Assembly: GCA_028554795.2 (NCBI GenBank)
Contig: JAPYKE020000576.1
Location: 1 to 64,000 of the forward strand
Reading direction: 5' to 3'
From: Sinohyriopsis cumingii
Lineage: Eukaryota; Mollusca; Bivalvia; Unionida; Unionidae
DNA: 64,000 nucleotides
Shown: in pieces, positions 37,659-51,064 of the stretch
How the letters are laid out: each line of letters begins with the position of its first letter
Numbering within the stretch: position 1 is the stretch's first letter
The notes under the pieces: model-generated
What the model was told of the DNA's origin: nothing
Databases searched by the model: none
What the model saw: only the letters and a program-made list of their open reading frames with translations
Made by a program: the position numbers and the translations under genes

Positions 37659-38340
37659 ATGCAAACGACCGGCATTCACATTCCTAATTTCTGCGTGGCT
37701 GATCAAGCGTACGAGAAGTGTATCAAAGAATCACTCTTTTGTCATTGCCTTCACTGTAGCAAGATTCCTGGATGATGTGAAAAATCTACTGATGAATTAT
37801 TATTACCCTATCGATGAAACCTAGAGTCAAACATGCATCGATCGGTACGGAGATTGACATCGCTATGCCATGGTGATGGCTCACATTTTCTACGGATAAG
37901 ATGTATAATTTCCTCTGAATACTATACAGAATAAGGTGCCGATTGCTCTAAAATCCTCTTGAACGGAGTCAAAATCATCTTCATGCAATTGGGACATGTA
38001 CAGTTTAAAGATCACATGAGATATTTAGCAGTGCCTTTGAGTCGAATGCCTAAAACCTTTGGAATGACAGAAAAAGCCAATCAACACGCCGTCCGGCCAC
38101 ATTTCTCTCATGATCACTATTACGAACCCGACAATATCCGCACTGAACAACGACAAGCTTTCTACGCTTGGCACTGCTCATACGCTTTGGACGCCTTTGA
38201 AAGTTCAGGAAGAAATGTTAAAGTATTGTCGCTACGATCTGGACATTGTAGGGCGTTGCTCTGGAAAATTTCGAGAACTCTTCGTGGAGCACGGTGGGAT
38301 CGACCCCTTCGCGGAAGCCTATACCATCGACAAAGCGTGA
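37659..38340 (+). pseudogene. Plus-strand polymerase B exonuclease fragment (unit 6/7 junction)
   Basis: Carries the consensus set of breaks. The type B marker A at 37615 lies just upstream of this fragment. Confidence 0.72.
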
Positions 38341-41300
38341 TTCTTAGTGTAAGAAACTCAGTTATCATGGTCGAATAATACCGCAAAGAAATTACAGAAC
38401 CAAATAAATGGTGTCCTACATTTGTATCGTTTACCATGCTTTCTTTATCTGTATGCGTTGTAACCTTAATTCTCTGTCTACCCATCTCTCAAAACGCAAG
38501 TGTCTCAAGGTGAAAGTATTACCCGTTTCTTCTATCACCCAATGCGGACGTGCATGCTTATGTGTGTGAGTCAGATTTCACTTATACACATATCGTTTGT
38601 GCGAAAATTTAATAAGGACAATACATACAAAGACACAGAAACCATTGTTCTCAGTATTTCTGGAAGTCACATTGGGGCTACTAGATTGTAAAACATAATC
38701 TTCATGAGGTACCAAACCAATTACTTTCTTCGATGGTCTTGTTGGTTCTGTCATCCTATCAGATTTACCACCAGTTCGTTTTCTTTCAACGTCTCGGTAT
38801 CACTCTATAGTGGATGCAAATGGTGTTGGATATGAAAAATGGACAATCATGTCATCTTTGACATCCCTAGGCAAATCTTCTACCAACGCATTTTGAAAAG
38901 TATTGAGTCACACGAATCGCTATCGTTGCTTGGTGTCTGCTTTCTGCTTGGAAAAGTGTAATCGTTTTATACACTACTTGAACTCTATACATTTCACGGC
39001 TTAGGTGTAAGCCTCCAATTTCAATTGCATGGAAGTCAACATTTGCGTATCTATAATGTGACAATAATATTAGGGACCGAGCAAATTAATTTTGGGCTGA
39101 ATCAGGACTATGTGTGTGTGTGAGGCGATACGGTATGATGTTGGCCCTTTCTTTCTTCTAGTTCCTCACCGGAACAAATTCATCTTGATTGCAAAACTTT
39201 CGTTTGACTAGGTTTATTACGCAGCAGTTCCATATATCGGGTCAGTGTCTTAGAGTTCGAATATTCATTCAGTTTTCAAAGAGGCAAGAAGACAGAAGTA
39301 TAACAGCAGATCGACCTGCTGGTCAACGATTTGCCAAGAGTAATACGAAAACCTAATTCACAGGCAAAAGTGTTAAGAAAACTTAACCCTTCTGGACAAT
39401 GACTTGATTAGGCTCATATGAATACACATGGCATTTCGATTTCCAACAGATCTGCTTAGGTAGAGAAGTTAGGACACAATCACATGATGCACTGATTGGA
39501 TGACAAAACGAGAGACAGAGAGAACGAGAAAGAAAGCGAGTATAGACCCATTGGAAAATTGATATTGGTAAAGAAAGTGCATTCTATTAGATTTTTCTCT
39601 TATTAGTATGGCATTCTCTTATATTTCTGGCATAGTTGTACCCCGAAACGTTGTTTAATTATATACATTGCCACATCGGCTATTGCCGAACGACTATATA
39701 CATCTTTGTAAATTAGAACTAAGCTGCCTCCCGTCAAGAGTATGCCAGCCAAGGTTACCAAAAAATTATATTCACTGAGTAATGTGAACTATCATTCACA
39801 ACGAAGTATGCTGCATTTATCTTCTTCAGATTTGTTAATAACTTAGGTAAAATTTTAATGAACAATATTCCAGTTTTTGTTAGACTAAAGTAAGAAAATA
39901 ATCCGAACCTATTAAAATCCTACTTCTGATATTTATTTCTTGAAACCTAAAACGCGATTCCCTGAATTAGAAATTGTATCAACATACAAATTCCAAAGTG
40001 CATGTTGCCATCGAATTTTATGTCAAACGATGATATAATAGCCATTGTCGCCCTACAAAAGTGATTATCTTGTCAAAACTTGTAAATATGCATGAATGTG
40101 TATAGTGAGGTTTCTGATATGTTGTTTTGAACTTGAGGGTTTAAAGTTCTGATCACGGTATATGCTTATTTATATCTCATGGAGAGGTCCAAAGAGGAAA
40201 TACCCAGATCTGCCGTTATAAAATGCGCCTGCATATTAGGATCGATGCTGATGATTGCAGTAATTCGTATAACAACAGACGTATCGTCAATATTACACTG
40301 AGCAGATCAAGAACGTGCCCGTCTTGAAGACAAGAGTAAAACGAATATGTATCAAACGATTATCATGAGCCGGAAGATACAAAGGTGTTGCGGGCGTCAT
40401 CTGTATTAAATCACATGGTTCAACGGTTGGTAAAAACACAAACAGTATATACCCCTCAACATCTACGCCCGTCGGTTCAAACCAGCTTTCATAACTAACA
40501 GTGACAGCGTCACAAGTTAAATTCATCTGCGTTGTTGAGGTAATCGGTACCTGGTCAGAACTGATATCCCACATGCAAAAGTCGCGTCGTACCACAAATG
40601 CTTTTCATGTCAACCTAAAATTGATTTTTGTTCACTATCGTGCAATGTTAACCACATACGGTTTCGATTCTATTGCAATGATAGATCTGAGTGTAGAGTA
40701 ATTTGCACGTATATAACTTTTAGAGTCTTTTCCGGTCTTAGTCTAGTATGTTCTTTGGTCGATTTTATGTTGTAGGCACCTGCAGAGGGTTTATTAGTAT
40801 TCCAGATGGCACCGTTGTCTGATAAAAATACAAATAAGTTATTCACTGGCAGACCAGCTAACGGTTGTGATAGGATATTAGTAAACGCGCAGTGAAGCAA
40901 ACGCGATCTCTAGTGTGCGTGATTACCCAGCGGTAAGAGTTGCAGAAATATCACACTGAATTATGGCTTCGTTGATCAGATTGTAATGAAATTAGGTAAC
41001 GCTCTGCGTTGTATTTATTACAAAATGTTGCATGGCGGCAGATATTTTGCGTAAAACGTACACTCAATCGTTTCAGAATTCGCCATTGGTGTACGAACTT
41101 CGTTCGTCGTACACATCATCAATATGTTCAACAAGTTCGTGATCAGTAATGTCTCTCTCCATGAGGCCATATGTAGCCAGTATCTGACAAATCGTTAATA
41201 ATTTCGGGTGCGTTTATCAGCAAGGTCGTTAACGTCACATAGTCCCTTCCCTTTGGTTACTGCTCTGGTGTGAATGCAGCAGGTCTTTGGTCTGGCTGTG

Positions 41301-42082
41301 CTTTCCGTGCAATTTATTTCATGTAACTTTTCGTAAGTTCAGCAACTTGCTTTATGGGGATAATTAGCGGTGTAAATGTTTGTTTTAAACTGGCTGTGAT
41401 GTCTTCTTATGCAGTCTCTTGTAACTATAATATATATTTGACGTTTGTCGACATACTATATCATTCTAAATGAATTCATGGTGTTCACAAGGCGCTTCAC
41501 TGCATCGCTTTCCAAAGGCTTTTTTGACATCCTGGAAGATGTCATTAATTGATTTTTATTGTTAAATTGCTGTGTCAGACTCATTCGTGTCCAACCAGCT
41601 CGGTATGTACCTCTACATATTTCAGTTACCTTGACGGTGAGAAAAGTGTATGGATCCTTTGTGATCCGCGCAAACATATCACGAAATTCATTCATCTGCT
41701 GCAGAGTTGGGTGGAATAATACCAAGTCCAACGAATATTTCCAGGACTATGCGCGTCGATGCCAGAATATATCATCAACATACAGTTGTCACGATTAAGT
41801 TATGTAGATGTGCGTATCGCTGAATCAAACAAATCAAGTCTGTGCTTTTATGCCGACAACTTGTGCAGGAGTGACCTGGTGCACAAGCATCACATTGTCA
41901 TATTACTGTAAGACTGGTTTGTATTATATTCAAATCGTCAATGGTAGATGCTTCAGCAATGCTGTGAACGGCACCACGTCCACCATGAATGATCTTTCTA
42001 GATTCAAAGGCCTAGTCAAAAATGGATATTTCAAACCTGTCTTGCTCATTATCACGGACAAGGTCGACTGGAATTCTTTTGC

Positions 42083-43348
42083 TCAGATTCCCGTGGTTAT
42101 TCCCAACAATGAATTGTTCAAGAGCTTGACAAAGCCCTTCTCAATGTCATTAGTGTCCATTCCTATCAGATCCCTTTTCTGGATATACAGCTCCACGTAG
42201 GGATACAGCGAACACACGTCCAAGTATTTCATTTCTTCTCCTTTCTCTTCGTCGGCTTGGTACAGCAAACAGGTGGCATTGGTCCTTCCTCCGTACAAAC
42301 TATCCCTCGGGTTCAGCGGGTCCATGAACTGGTAACTTTCCACGAGGCGTTTAAACTCGGGATCGGTTTTCAAACGGTGATCGTATTCGTGTTCCCACAT
42401 TTCCACCACTTGGTATCCTTCCTGTTCTAACTTTAGGCGTCGCTGACAAGTGGCCTGGTACAAGTCTTCCATGGTTCGTTGTAAAAACTGATTTTTAGTG
42501 CCACGGTCAGGGTAACAGACGGGACATCCGTGAAATAAGCAACCGTTAAACTCGTACACGATCTTGGGGTTTTCTAAGTCCCAGCCATCGACCGAATGCG
42601 TTCCGATGGTCTTTTCGCCTCCTCCGTTGCGGGCATGCTGAATCCATTTGTCTTCCTTGTCGCACAAGTAATGTAACCAGCGTAGGGCTTTGACCGAGTA
42701 TTGACGTTTGACATAGTTGCTCGTTTGAGGACTGATGACAGCCACGGTGTTTTCAGGCATGAATCGTTGCCGGTACACTAAGGAACACGCTTTGGCAATG
42801 GTGCAAGCTTCTTTCAAAGGATCGACCCCTCCGTGTTCCATGAACAGTTCTCGAAATTTTCCACAGCAACGTCGTAAAATGTCCACGTTGGAACGACAAT
42901 ACTTTAACATTTCTTCCTGAAAGTCGAAGGGGTCCGAGGCGTGAGCCTGATACCAAGCGTAGAAAGCTTCTCGTTGTTCGGTACGCATGTTGTCAGGGTC
43001 GTAATAGTGAGCCTCAGGCAAATGGGGTAGAACGGCGTGTTGACTGGCTTCCGTATTGAAAAAGTGTGGAAAGTACCCTTTAGCGTAATTATTGTGACTA
43101 CCAATCACATTTCTGGAGAAGTTCCCTATAACAGGAATACATAAAACATTTTTCAGCACAAGAGAGGACATATTTGGCGGCCAGCATACAAGGTGGAGGA
43201 AGAACCCGTGAAAAAAACCTACCCACGAGAAGCTACTTGTAACCTGTCTCACATATCCACATTGGTTGAATCGGAGACTCGAACCCACGAAAACAGAGTT
43301 GAGGCGGCAGTGATCCGTAACGATGAGCAGTTTAGGCCACTCGGCCAC
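42083..43348 (-). pseudogene. Family B DNA polymerase fragment, SINE-fused frame (unit 7)
   Basis: An open 421-codon copy identical to unit 6, including Ser5Pro in the leader. Confidence 0.85.
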
Positions 43349-43357
43349 TCTGGGCCC
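43162..43357 (-). mobile_element. tRNA-derived SINE-like element (unit 7)
   Basis: Shares the A-box-adjacent change of unit 6 (G at 43336). Confidence 0.7.
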
Positions 43358-43373
43358 AGAGAGAGAGAGAGAG

Positions 43374-43403
<30 letters not shown>
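43358..43403. repeat. Microsatellite (AG)10(TG)13 (unit 7)
   Basis: 46 bases, the common allele. Confidence 0.95.
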
Positions 43404-43407
<4 letters not shown>

Positions 43408-44020
43408 ACCATTTTTAAACACATCACGACATTTAGGTTAGTGTGTTTTCGTTTCTCCTTACGAAATTAGACAAACATCTATAATTACTCCTAGGGGAAA
43501 AACACGATTGTAAAGTATCACAAGAATGAAGTGGAGACTAATTTGATTACAAAATGTCCGCAGAATAGTACACTCAAGCATGCAGTAATGTAATTTGCAA
43601 TTAGGTTGACGCAATTTCCATGCGATCGCCCATGGTACGATTATTCGTGCGTTAGTTGTATTGTTTGAAAAGGGACTAGTGTCAAATACAGAAATGCGTT
43701 TGATTTTCACTCTCCGCGAATAACAACTGAAACAACTGGAAAATATCGATCAGACAATGAAGTCAAGAAGGAATGCATTGCTCAACTAGGCGAAATTTTG
43801 TCAGGCCTATGTGTTACCAACAACATCTGACGCAAGGTTCACAGCAGAAAAGTGATTGCCAACTGCTGAGAGTGTGCTCTACTCGTGGACAAGTTATACG
43901 TACCAATATTACCAAAGCACACGTTTGTGGAAGAACGAAATGATCTGACATTTGTCTTCAAATAGTGGTCTTGGAAAATAAATGTTACATTCAAAATTAC
44001 CATTCGAGAACTTAGTGCGA

Positions 44021-44702
44021 ATGCAAACGACCGGCATTCACATTCCTAATTTCTGCGTGGCTGATCAAGCGTACGAGAAGTGTATCAAAGAATCACTCTT
44101 TTGTCATTGCCTTCACTGTAGCAAGATTCCTGGATGATGTGAAAAATCTACTGATGAATTATTATTACCCTATCGATGAAACCTAGAGTCAAACATGCAT
44201 CGATCGGTACGGAGATTGACATCGCTATGCCATGGTGATGGCTCACATTTTCTACGGATAAGATGTATAATTTCCTCTGAATACTATACAGAATAAGGTG
44301 CCGATTGCTCTAAAATCCTCTTGAACGGAGTCAAAATCATCTTCATGCAATTGGGACATGTACAGTTTAAAGATCACATGAGATATTTAGCAGTGCCTTT
44401 GAGTCGAATGCCTAAAACCTTTGGAATGACAGAAAAAGCCAATCAACACGCCGTCCGGCCACATTTCTCTCATGATCACTATTACGAACCCGACAATATC
44501 CGCACTGAACAACGACAAGCTTTCTACGCTTGGCACTGCTCATACGCTTTGGACGCCTTTGAAAGTTCAGGAAGAAATGTTAAAGTATTGTCGCTACGAT
44601 CTGGACATTGTAGGGCGTTGCTCTGGAAAATTTCGAGAACTCTTCGTGGAGCACGGTGGGATCGACCCCTTCGCGGAAGCCTATACCATCGACAAAGCGT
44701 GA
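44021..44702 (+). pseudogene. Plus-strand polymerase B exonuclease fragment (unit 7/8 junction)
   Basis: Carries the consensus set of breaks, with the type B marker A at 43977 just upstream. Confidence 0.72.
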
Positions 44703-47700
44703 TTCTTAGTGTAAGAAACTCAGTTATCATGGTCGAATAATACCGCAAAGAAATTACAGAACCAAATAAATGGTGTCCTACATTTGTATCGTTTACCATG
44801 CTTTCTTTATCTGTATGCGTTGTAACCTTAATTCTCTGTCTACCCATCTCTCAAAACGCAAGTGTCTCAAGGTGAAAGTATTACCCGTTTCTTCTATCAC
44901 CCAATGCGGACGTGCATGCTTATGTGTGTGAGTCAGATTTCACTTATACACATATCGTTTGTGCGAAAATTTAATAAGGACAATACATACAAAGACACAG
45001 AAACCATTGTTCTCAGTATTTCTGGAAGTCACATTGGGGCTACTAGATTGTAAAACATAATCTTCATGAGGTACCAAACCAATTACTTTCTTCGATGGTC
45101 TTGTTGGTTCTGTCATCCTATCAGATTTACCACCAGTTCGTTTTCTTTCAACGTCTCGGTATCACTCTATAGTGGATGCAAATGGTGTTGGATATGAAAA
45201 ATGGACAATCATGTCATCTTTGACATCCCTAGGCAAATCTTCTACCAACGCATTTTGAAAAGTATTGAGTCACACGAATCGCTATCGTTGCTTGGTGTCT
45301 GCTTTCTGCTTGGAAAAGTGTAATCGTTTTATACACTACTTGAACTCTATACATTTCACGGCTTAGGTGTAAGCCTCCAATTTCAATTGCATGGAAGTCA
45401 ACATTTGCGTATCTATAATGTGACAATAATATTAGGGACCGAGCAAATTAATTTTGGGCTGAATCAGGACTATGTGTGTGTGTGAGGCGATACGGTATGA
45501 TGTTGGCCCTTTCTTTCTTCTAGTTCCTCACCGGAACAAATTCATCTTGATTGCAAAACTTTCGTTTGACTAGGTTTATTACGCAGCAGTTCCATATATC
45601 GGGTCAGTGTCTTAGAGTTCGAATATTCATTCAGTTTTCAAAGAGGCAAGAAGACAGAAGTATAACAGCAGATCGACCTGCTGGTCAACGATTTGCCAAG
45701 AGTAATACGAAAACCTAATTCACAGGCAAAAGTGTTAAGAAAACTTAACCCTTCTGGACAATGACTTGATTAGGCTCATATGAATACACATGGCATTTCG
45801 ATTTCCAACAGATCTGCTTAGGTAGAGAAGTTAGGACACAATCACATGATGCACTGATTGGATGACAAAACGAGAGACAGAGAGAACGAGAAAGAAAGCG
45901 AGTATAGACCCATTGGAAAATTGATATTGGTAAAGAAAGTGCATTCTATTAGATTTTTCTCTTATTAGTATGGCATTCTCTTATATTTCTGGCATAGTTG
46001 TACCCCGAAACGTTGTTTAATTATATACATTGCCACATCGGCTATTGCCGAACGACTATATACATCTTTGTAAATTAGAACTAAGCTGCCTCCCGTCAAG
46101 AGTATGCCAGCCAAGGTTACCAAAAAATTATATTCACTGAGTAATGTGAACTATCATTCACAACGAAGTATGCTGCATTTATCTTCTTCAGATTTGTTAA
46201 TAACTTAGGTAAAATTTTAATGAACAATATTCCAGTTTTTGTTAGACTAAAGTAAGAAAATAATCCGAACCTATTAAAATCCTACTTCTGATATTTATTT
46301 CTTGAAACCTAAAACGCGATTCCCTGAATTAGAAATTGTATCAACATACAAATTCCAAAGTGCATGTTGCCATCGAATTTTATGTCAAACGATGATATAA
46401 TAGCCATTGTCGCCCTACAAAAGTGATTATCTTGTCAAAACTTGTAAATATGCATGAATGTGTATAGTGAGGTTTCTGATATGTTGTTTTGAACTTGAGG
46501 GTTTAAAGTTCTGATCACGGTATATGCTTATTTATATCTCATGGAGAGGTCCAAAGAGGAAATACCCAGATCTGCCGTTATAAAATGCGCCTGCATATTA
46601 GGATCGATGCTGATGATTGCAGTAATTCGTATAACAACAGACGTATCGTCAATATTACACTGAGCAGATCAAGAACGTGCCCGTCTTGAAGACAAGAGTA
46701 AAACGAATATGTATCAAACGATTATCATGAGCCGGAAGATACAAAGGTGTTGCGGGCGTCATCTGTATTAAATCACATGGTTCAACGGTTGGTAAAAACA
46801 CAAACAGTATATACCCCTCAACATCTACGCCCGTCGGTTCAAACCAGCTTTCATAACTAACAGTGACAGCGTCACAAGTTAAATTCATCTGCGTTGTTGA
46901 GGTAATCGGTACCTGGTCAGAACTGATATCCCACATGCAAAAGTCGCGTCGTACCACAAATGCTTTTCATGTCAACCTAAAATTGATTTTTGTTCACTAT
47001 CGTGCAATGTTAACCACATACGGTTTCGATTCTATTGCAATGATAGATCTGAGTGTAGAGTAATTTGCACGTATATAACTTTTAGAGTCTTTTCCGGTCT
47101 TAGTCTAGTATGTTCTTTGGTCGATTTTATGTTGTAGGCACCTGCAGAGGGTTTATTAGTATTCCAGATGGCACCGTTGTCTGATAAAAATACAAATAAG
47201 TTATTCACTGGCAGACCAGCTAACGGTTGTGATAGGATATTAGTAAACGCGCAGTGAAGCAAACGCGATCTCTAGTGTGCGTGATTACCCAGCGGTAAGA
47301 GTTGCAGAAATATCACACTGAATTATGGCTTCGTTGATCAGATTGTAATGAAATTAGGTAACGCTCTGCGTTGTATTTATTACAAAATGTTGCATGGCGG
47401 CAGATATTTTGCGTAAAACGTACACTCAATCGTTTCAGAATTCGCCATTGGTGTACGAACTTCGTTCGTCGTACACATCATCAATATGTTCAACAAGTTC
47501 GTGATCAGTAATGTCTCTCTCCATGAGGCCATATGTAGCCAGTATCTGACAAATCGTTAATAATTTCGGGTGCGTTTATCAGCAAGGTCGTTAACGTCAC
47601 ATAGTCCCTTCCCTTTGGTTACTGCTCTGGTGTGAATGCAGCAGGTCTTTGGTCTGGCTGTGCTTTCCGTGCAATTTATTTCATGTAACTTTTCGTAAGT

Positions 47701-48444
47701 TCAGCAACTTGCTTTATGGGGATAATTAGCGGTGTAAATGTTTGTTTTAAACTGGCTGTGATGTCTTCTTATGCAGTCTCTTGTAACTATAATATATATT
47801 TGACGTTTGTCGACATACTATATCATTCTAAATGAATTCATGGTGTTCACAAGGCGCTTCACTGCATCGCTTTCCAAAGGCTTTTTTGACATCCTGGAAG
47901 ATGTCATTAATTGATTTTTATTGTTAAATTGCTGTGTCAGACTCATTCGTGTCCAACCAGCTCGGTATGTACCTCTACATATTTCAGTTACCTTGACGGT
48001 GAGAAAAGTGTATGGATCCTTTGTGATCCGCGCAAACATATCACGAAATTCATTCATCTGCTGCAGAGTTGGGTGGAATAATACCAAGTCCAACGAATAT
48101 TTCCAGGACTATGCGCGTCGATGCCAGAATATATCATCAACATACAGTTGTCACGATTAAGTTATGTAGATGTGCGTATCGCTGAATCAAACAAATCAAG
48201 TCTGTGCTTTTATACCGACAACTTGTGCAGGAGTGACCTGGTGCACAAGCATCACATTGTCATATTACTGTAAGACTGGTTTGTATTATATTCAAATCGT
48301 CAATGGTAGATGCTTCAGCAATGCTGTGAACGGCACCACGTCCACCATGAATGATCTTTCTAGATTCAAAGGCCTAGTCAAAAATGGATATTTCAAACCT
48401 GTCTTGCTCATTATCACGGACAAGGTCGACTGGAATTCTTTTGC

Positions 48445-49710
48445 TCAGATTCCCGTGGTTATTCCCAACAATGAATTGTTCAAGAGCTTGACAAAGCCCT
48501 TCTCAATGTCATTAGTGTCCATTCCTATCAGATCCCTTTTCTGGATATACAGCTCCACGTAGGGATACAGCGAACACACGTCCAAGTATTTCATTTCTTC
48601 TCCTTTCTCTTCGTCGGCTTGGTACAGCAAACAGGTGGCATTGGTCCTTCCTCCGTACAAACTATCCCTCGGGTTCAGCGGGTCCATGAACTGGTAACTT
48701 TCCACGAGGCGTTTAAACTCGGGATCGGTTTTCAAACGGTGATCGTATTCGTGTTCCCACATTTCCACCACTTGGTATCCTTCCTGTTCTAACTTTAGGC
48801 GTCGCTGACAAGTGGCCTGGTACAAGTCTTCCATGGTTCGTTGTAAAAACTGATTTTTAGTGCCACGGTCAGGGTAACAGACGGGACATCCGTGAAATAA
48901 GCAACCGTTAAACTCGTACACGATCTTGGGGTTTTCTAAGTCCCAGCCATCGACCGAATGCGTTCCGATGGTCTTTTCGCCTCCTCCGTTGCGGGCATGC
49001 TGAATCCATTTGTCTTCCTTGTCGCACAAGTAATGTAACCAGCGTAGGGCTTTGACCGAGTATTGACGTTTGACATAGTTGCTCGTTTGAGGACTGATGA
49101 CAGCCACGGTGTTTTCAGGCATGAATCGTTGCCGGTACACTAAGGAACACGCTTTGGCAATGGTGCAAGCTTCTTTCAAAGGATCGACCCCTCCGTGTTC
49201 CATGAACAGTTCTCGAAATTTTCCACAGCAACGTCGTAAAATGTCCACGTTGGAACGACAATACTTTAACATTTCTTCCTGAAAGTCGAAGGGGTCCGAG
49301 GCGTGAGCCTGATACCAAGCGTAGAAAGCTTCTCGTTGTTCGGTACGCATGTTGTCAGGGTCGTAATAGTGAGCCTCAGGCAAATGGGGTAGAACGGCGT
49401 GTTGACTGGCTTCCGTATTGAAAAAGTGTGGAAAGTACCCTTTAGCGTAATTATTGTGACTACCAATCACATTTCTGGAGAAGTTCCCTATAACAGGAAT
49501 ACATAAAACATTTTTCAGCACAAGAGAGGACATATTTGGCGGCCAGCATACAAGGTGGAGGAAGAACCCGTGAAAAAAACCTACCCACGAGAAGCTACTT
49601 GTAACCTGTCTCACATATCCACATTGGTTGAATCGGAGACTCGAACCCACGAAAACAGAGTTGAGGCGGCAGTGATCCGTAACGATGAGCAGTTTAGACC
49701 ACTCGGCCAC
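48445..49710 (-). pseudogene. Family B DNA polymerase fragment, SINE-fused frame (unit 8)
   Basis: An open 421-codon copy, identical in protein to units 3 and 5. Confidence 0.85.
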
Positions 49711-49719
49711 TCTGGGCCC
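49524..49719 (-). mobile_element. tRNA-derived SINE-like element (unit 8)
   Basis: Same A and B boxes as the unit 1 copy; no difference noticed. Confidence 0.7.
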
Positions 49720-49735
49720 AGAGAGAGAGAGAGAG

Positions 49736-49765
<30 letters not shown>
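49720..49765. repeat. Microsatellite (AG)10(TG)13 (unit 8)
   Basis: 46 bases, the common allele. Confidence 0.95.
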
Positions 49766-49769
<4 letters not shown>

Positions 49770-50382
49770 ACCATTTTTAAACACATCACGACATTTAGGT
49801 TAGTGTGTTTTCGTTTCTCCTTACGAAATTAGACAAACATCTATAATTACTCCTAGGGGAAAAACACGATTGTAAAGTATCACAAGAATGAAGTGGAGAC
49901 TAATTTGATTACAAAATGTCCGCAGAATAGTACACTCAAGCATGCAGTAATGTAATTTGCAATTAGGTTGACGCAATTTCCATGCGATCGCCCATGGTAC
50001 GATTATTCGTGCGTTAGTTGTATTGTTTGAAAAGGGACTAGTGTCAAATACAGAAATGCGTTTGATTTTCACTCTCCGCGAATAACAACTGAAACAACTG
50101 GAAAATATCGATCAGACAATGAAGTCAAGAAGGAATGCATTGCTCAACTAGGCGAAATTTTGTCAGGCCTATGTGTTACCAACAACATCTGACGCAAGGT
50201 TCACAGCAGAAAAGTGATTGCCAACTGCTGAGAGTGTGCTCTACTCGTGGACAAGTTATACGTACCAATATTACCAAAGCACACGTTTGTGGAAGAACGA
50301 AATGATCTGACATTTGTCTTCAAATAGTGGTCTTGGAACATAAATGTTACATTCAAAATTACCATTCGAGAACTTAGTGCGA

Positions 50383-51064
50383 ATGCAAACGACCGGCATT
50401 CACATTCCTAATTTCTGCGTGGCTGATCAAGCGTACGAGAAGTGTATCAAAGAATCACTCTTTTGTCATTGCCTTCACTGTAGCAAGATTCCTGGATGAT
50501 GTGAAAAATCTACTGATGAATTATTATTACCCTATCGATGAAACCTAGAGTCAAACATGCATCGATCGGTACGGAGATTGACATCGCTATGCCATGGTGA
50601 TGGCTCACATTTTCTACGGATAAGATGTATAATTTCCTCTGAATACTATACAGAATAAGGTGCCGATTGCTCTAAAATCCTCTTGAACGGAGTCAAAATC
50701 ATCTTCATGCAATTGGGACATGTACAGTTTAAAGATCACATGAGATATTTAGCAGTGCCTTTGAGTCGAATGCCTAAAACCTTTGGAATGACAGAAAAAG
50801 CCAATCAACACGCCGTCCGGCCACATTTCTCTCATGATCACTATTACGAACCCGACAATATCCGCACTGAACAACGACAAGCTTTCTACGCTTGGCACTG
50901 CTCATACGCTTTGGACGCCTTTGAAAGTTCAGGAAGAAATGTTAAAGTATTGTCGCTACGATCTGGACATTGTAGGGCGTTGCTCTGGAAAATTTCGAGA
51001 ACTCTTCGTGGAGCACGGTGGGATCGACCCCTTCGCGGAAGCCTATACCATCGACAAAGCGTGA
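50383..51064 (+). pseudogene. Plus-strand polymerase B exonuclease fragment (unit 8/9 junction)
   Basis: Carries the consensus set of breaks; no private difference noticed. Confidence 0.72.

Larger units (their letters stand above)
31816..38177. repeat. Tandem macrosatellite unit 6 (type B)
   Basis: Length 6362. It carries the type B bases G at 35490 and A at 37615 and an (AG)10(TG)13 microsatellite. It also has G at 36974, shared only with unit 7, which suggests that units 6 and 7 are a recent duplication. Confidence 0.97.
38178..44539. repeat. Tandem macrosatellite unit 7 (type B, duplicate of unit 6)
   Basis: Length 6362. It has the type B bases G at 41852 and A at 43977, plus the unit 6/7-specific G at 43336, and an (AG)10(TG)13 microsatellite. 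I saw no base separating it from unit 6. Confidence 0.97.
44540..50901. repeat. Tandem macrosatellite unit 8 (type C)
   Basis: Length 6362, with the majority base at every shared variable site and an (AG)10(TG)13 microsatellite, like unit 3. I noticed no private change, so this unit is the best single consensus copy. Confidence 0.97.
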
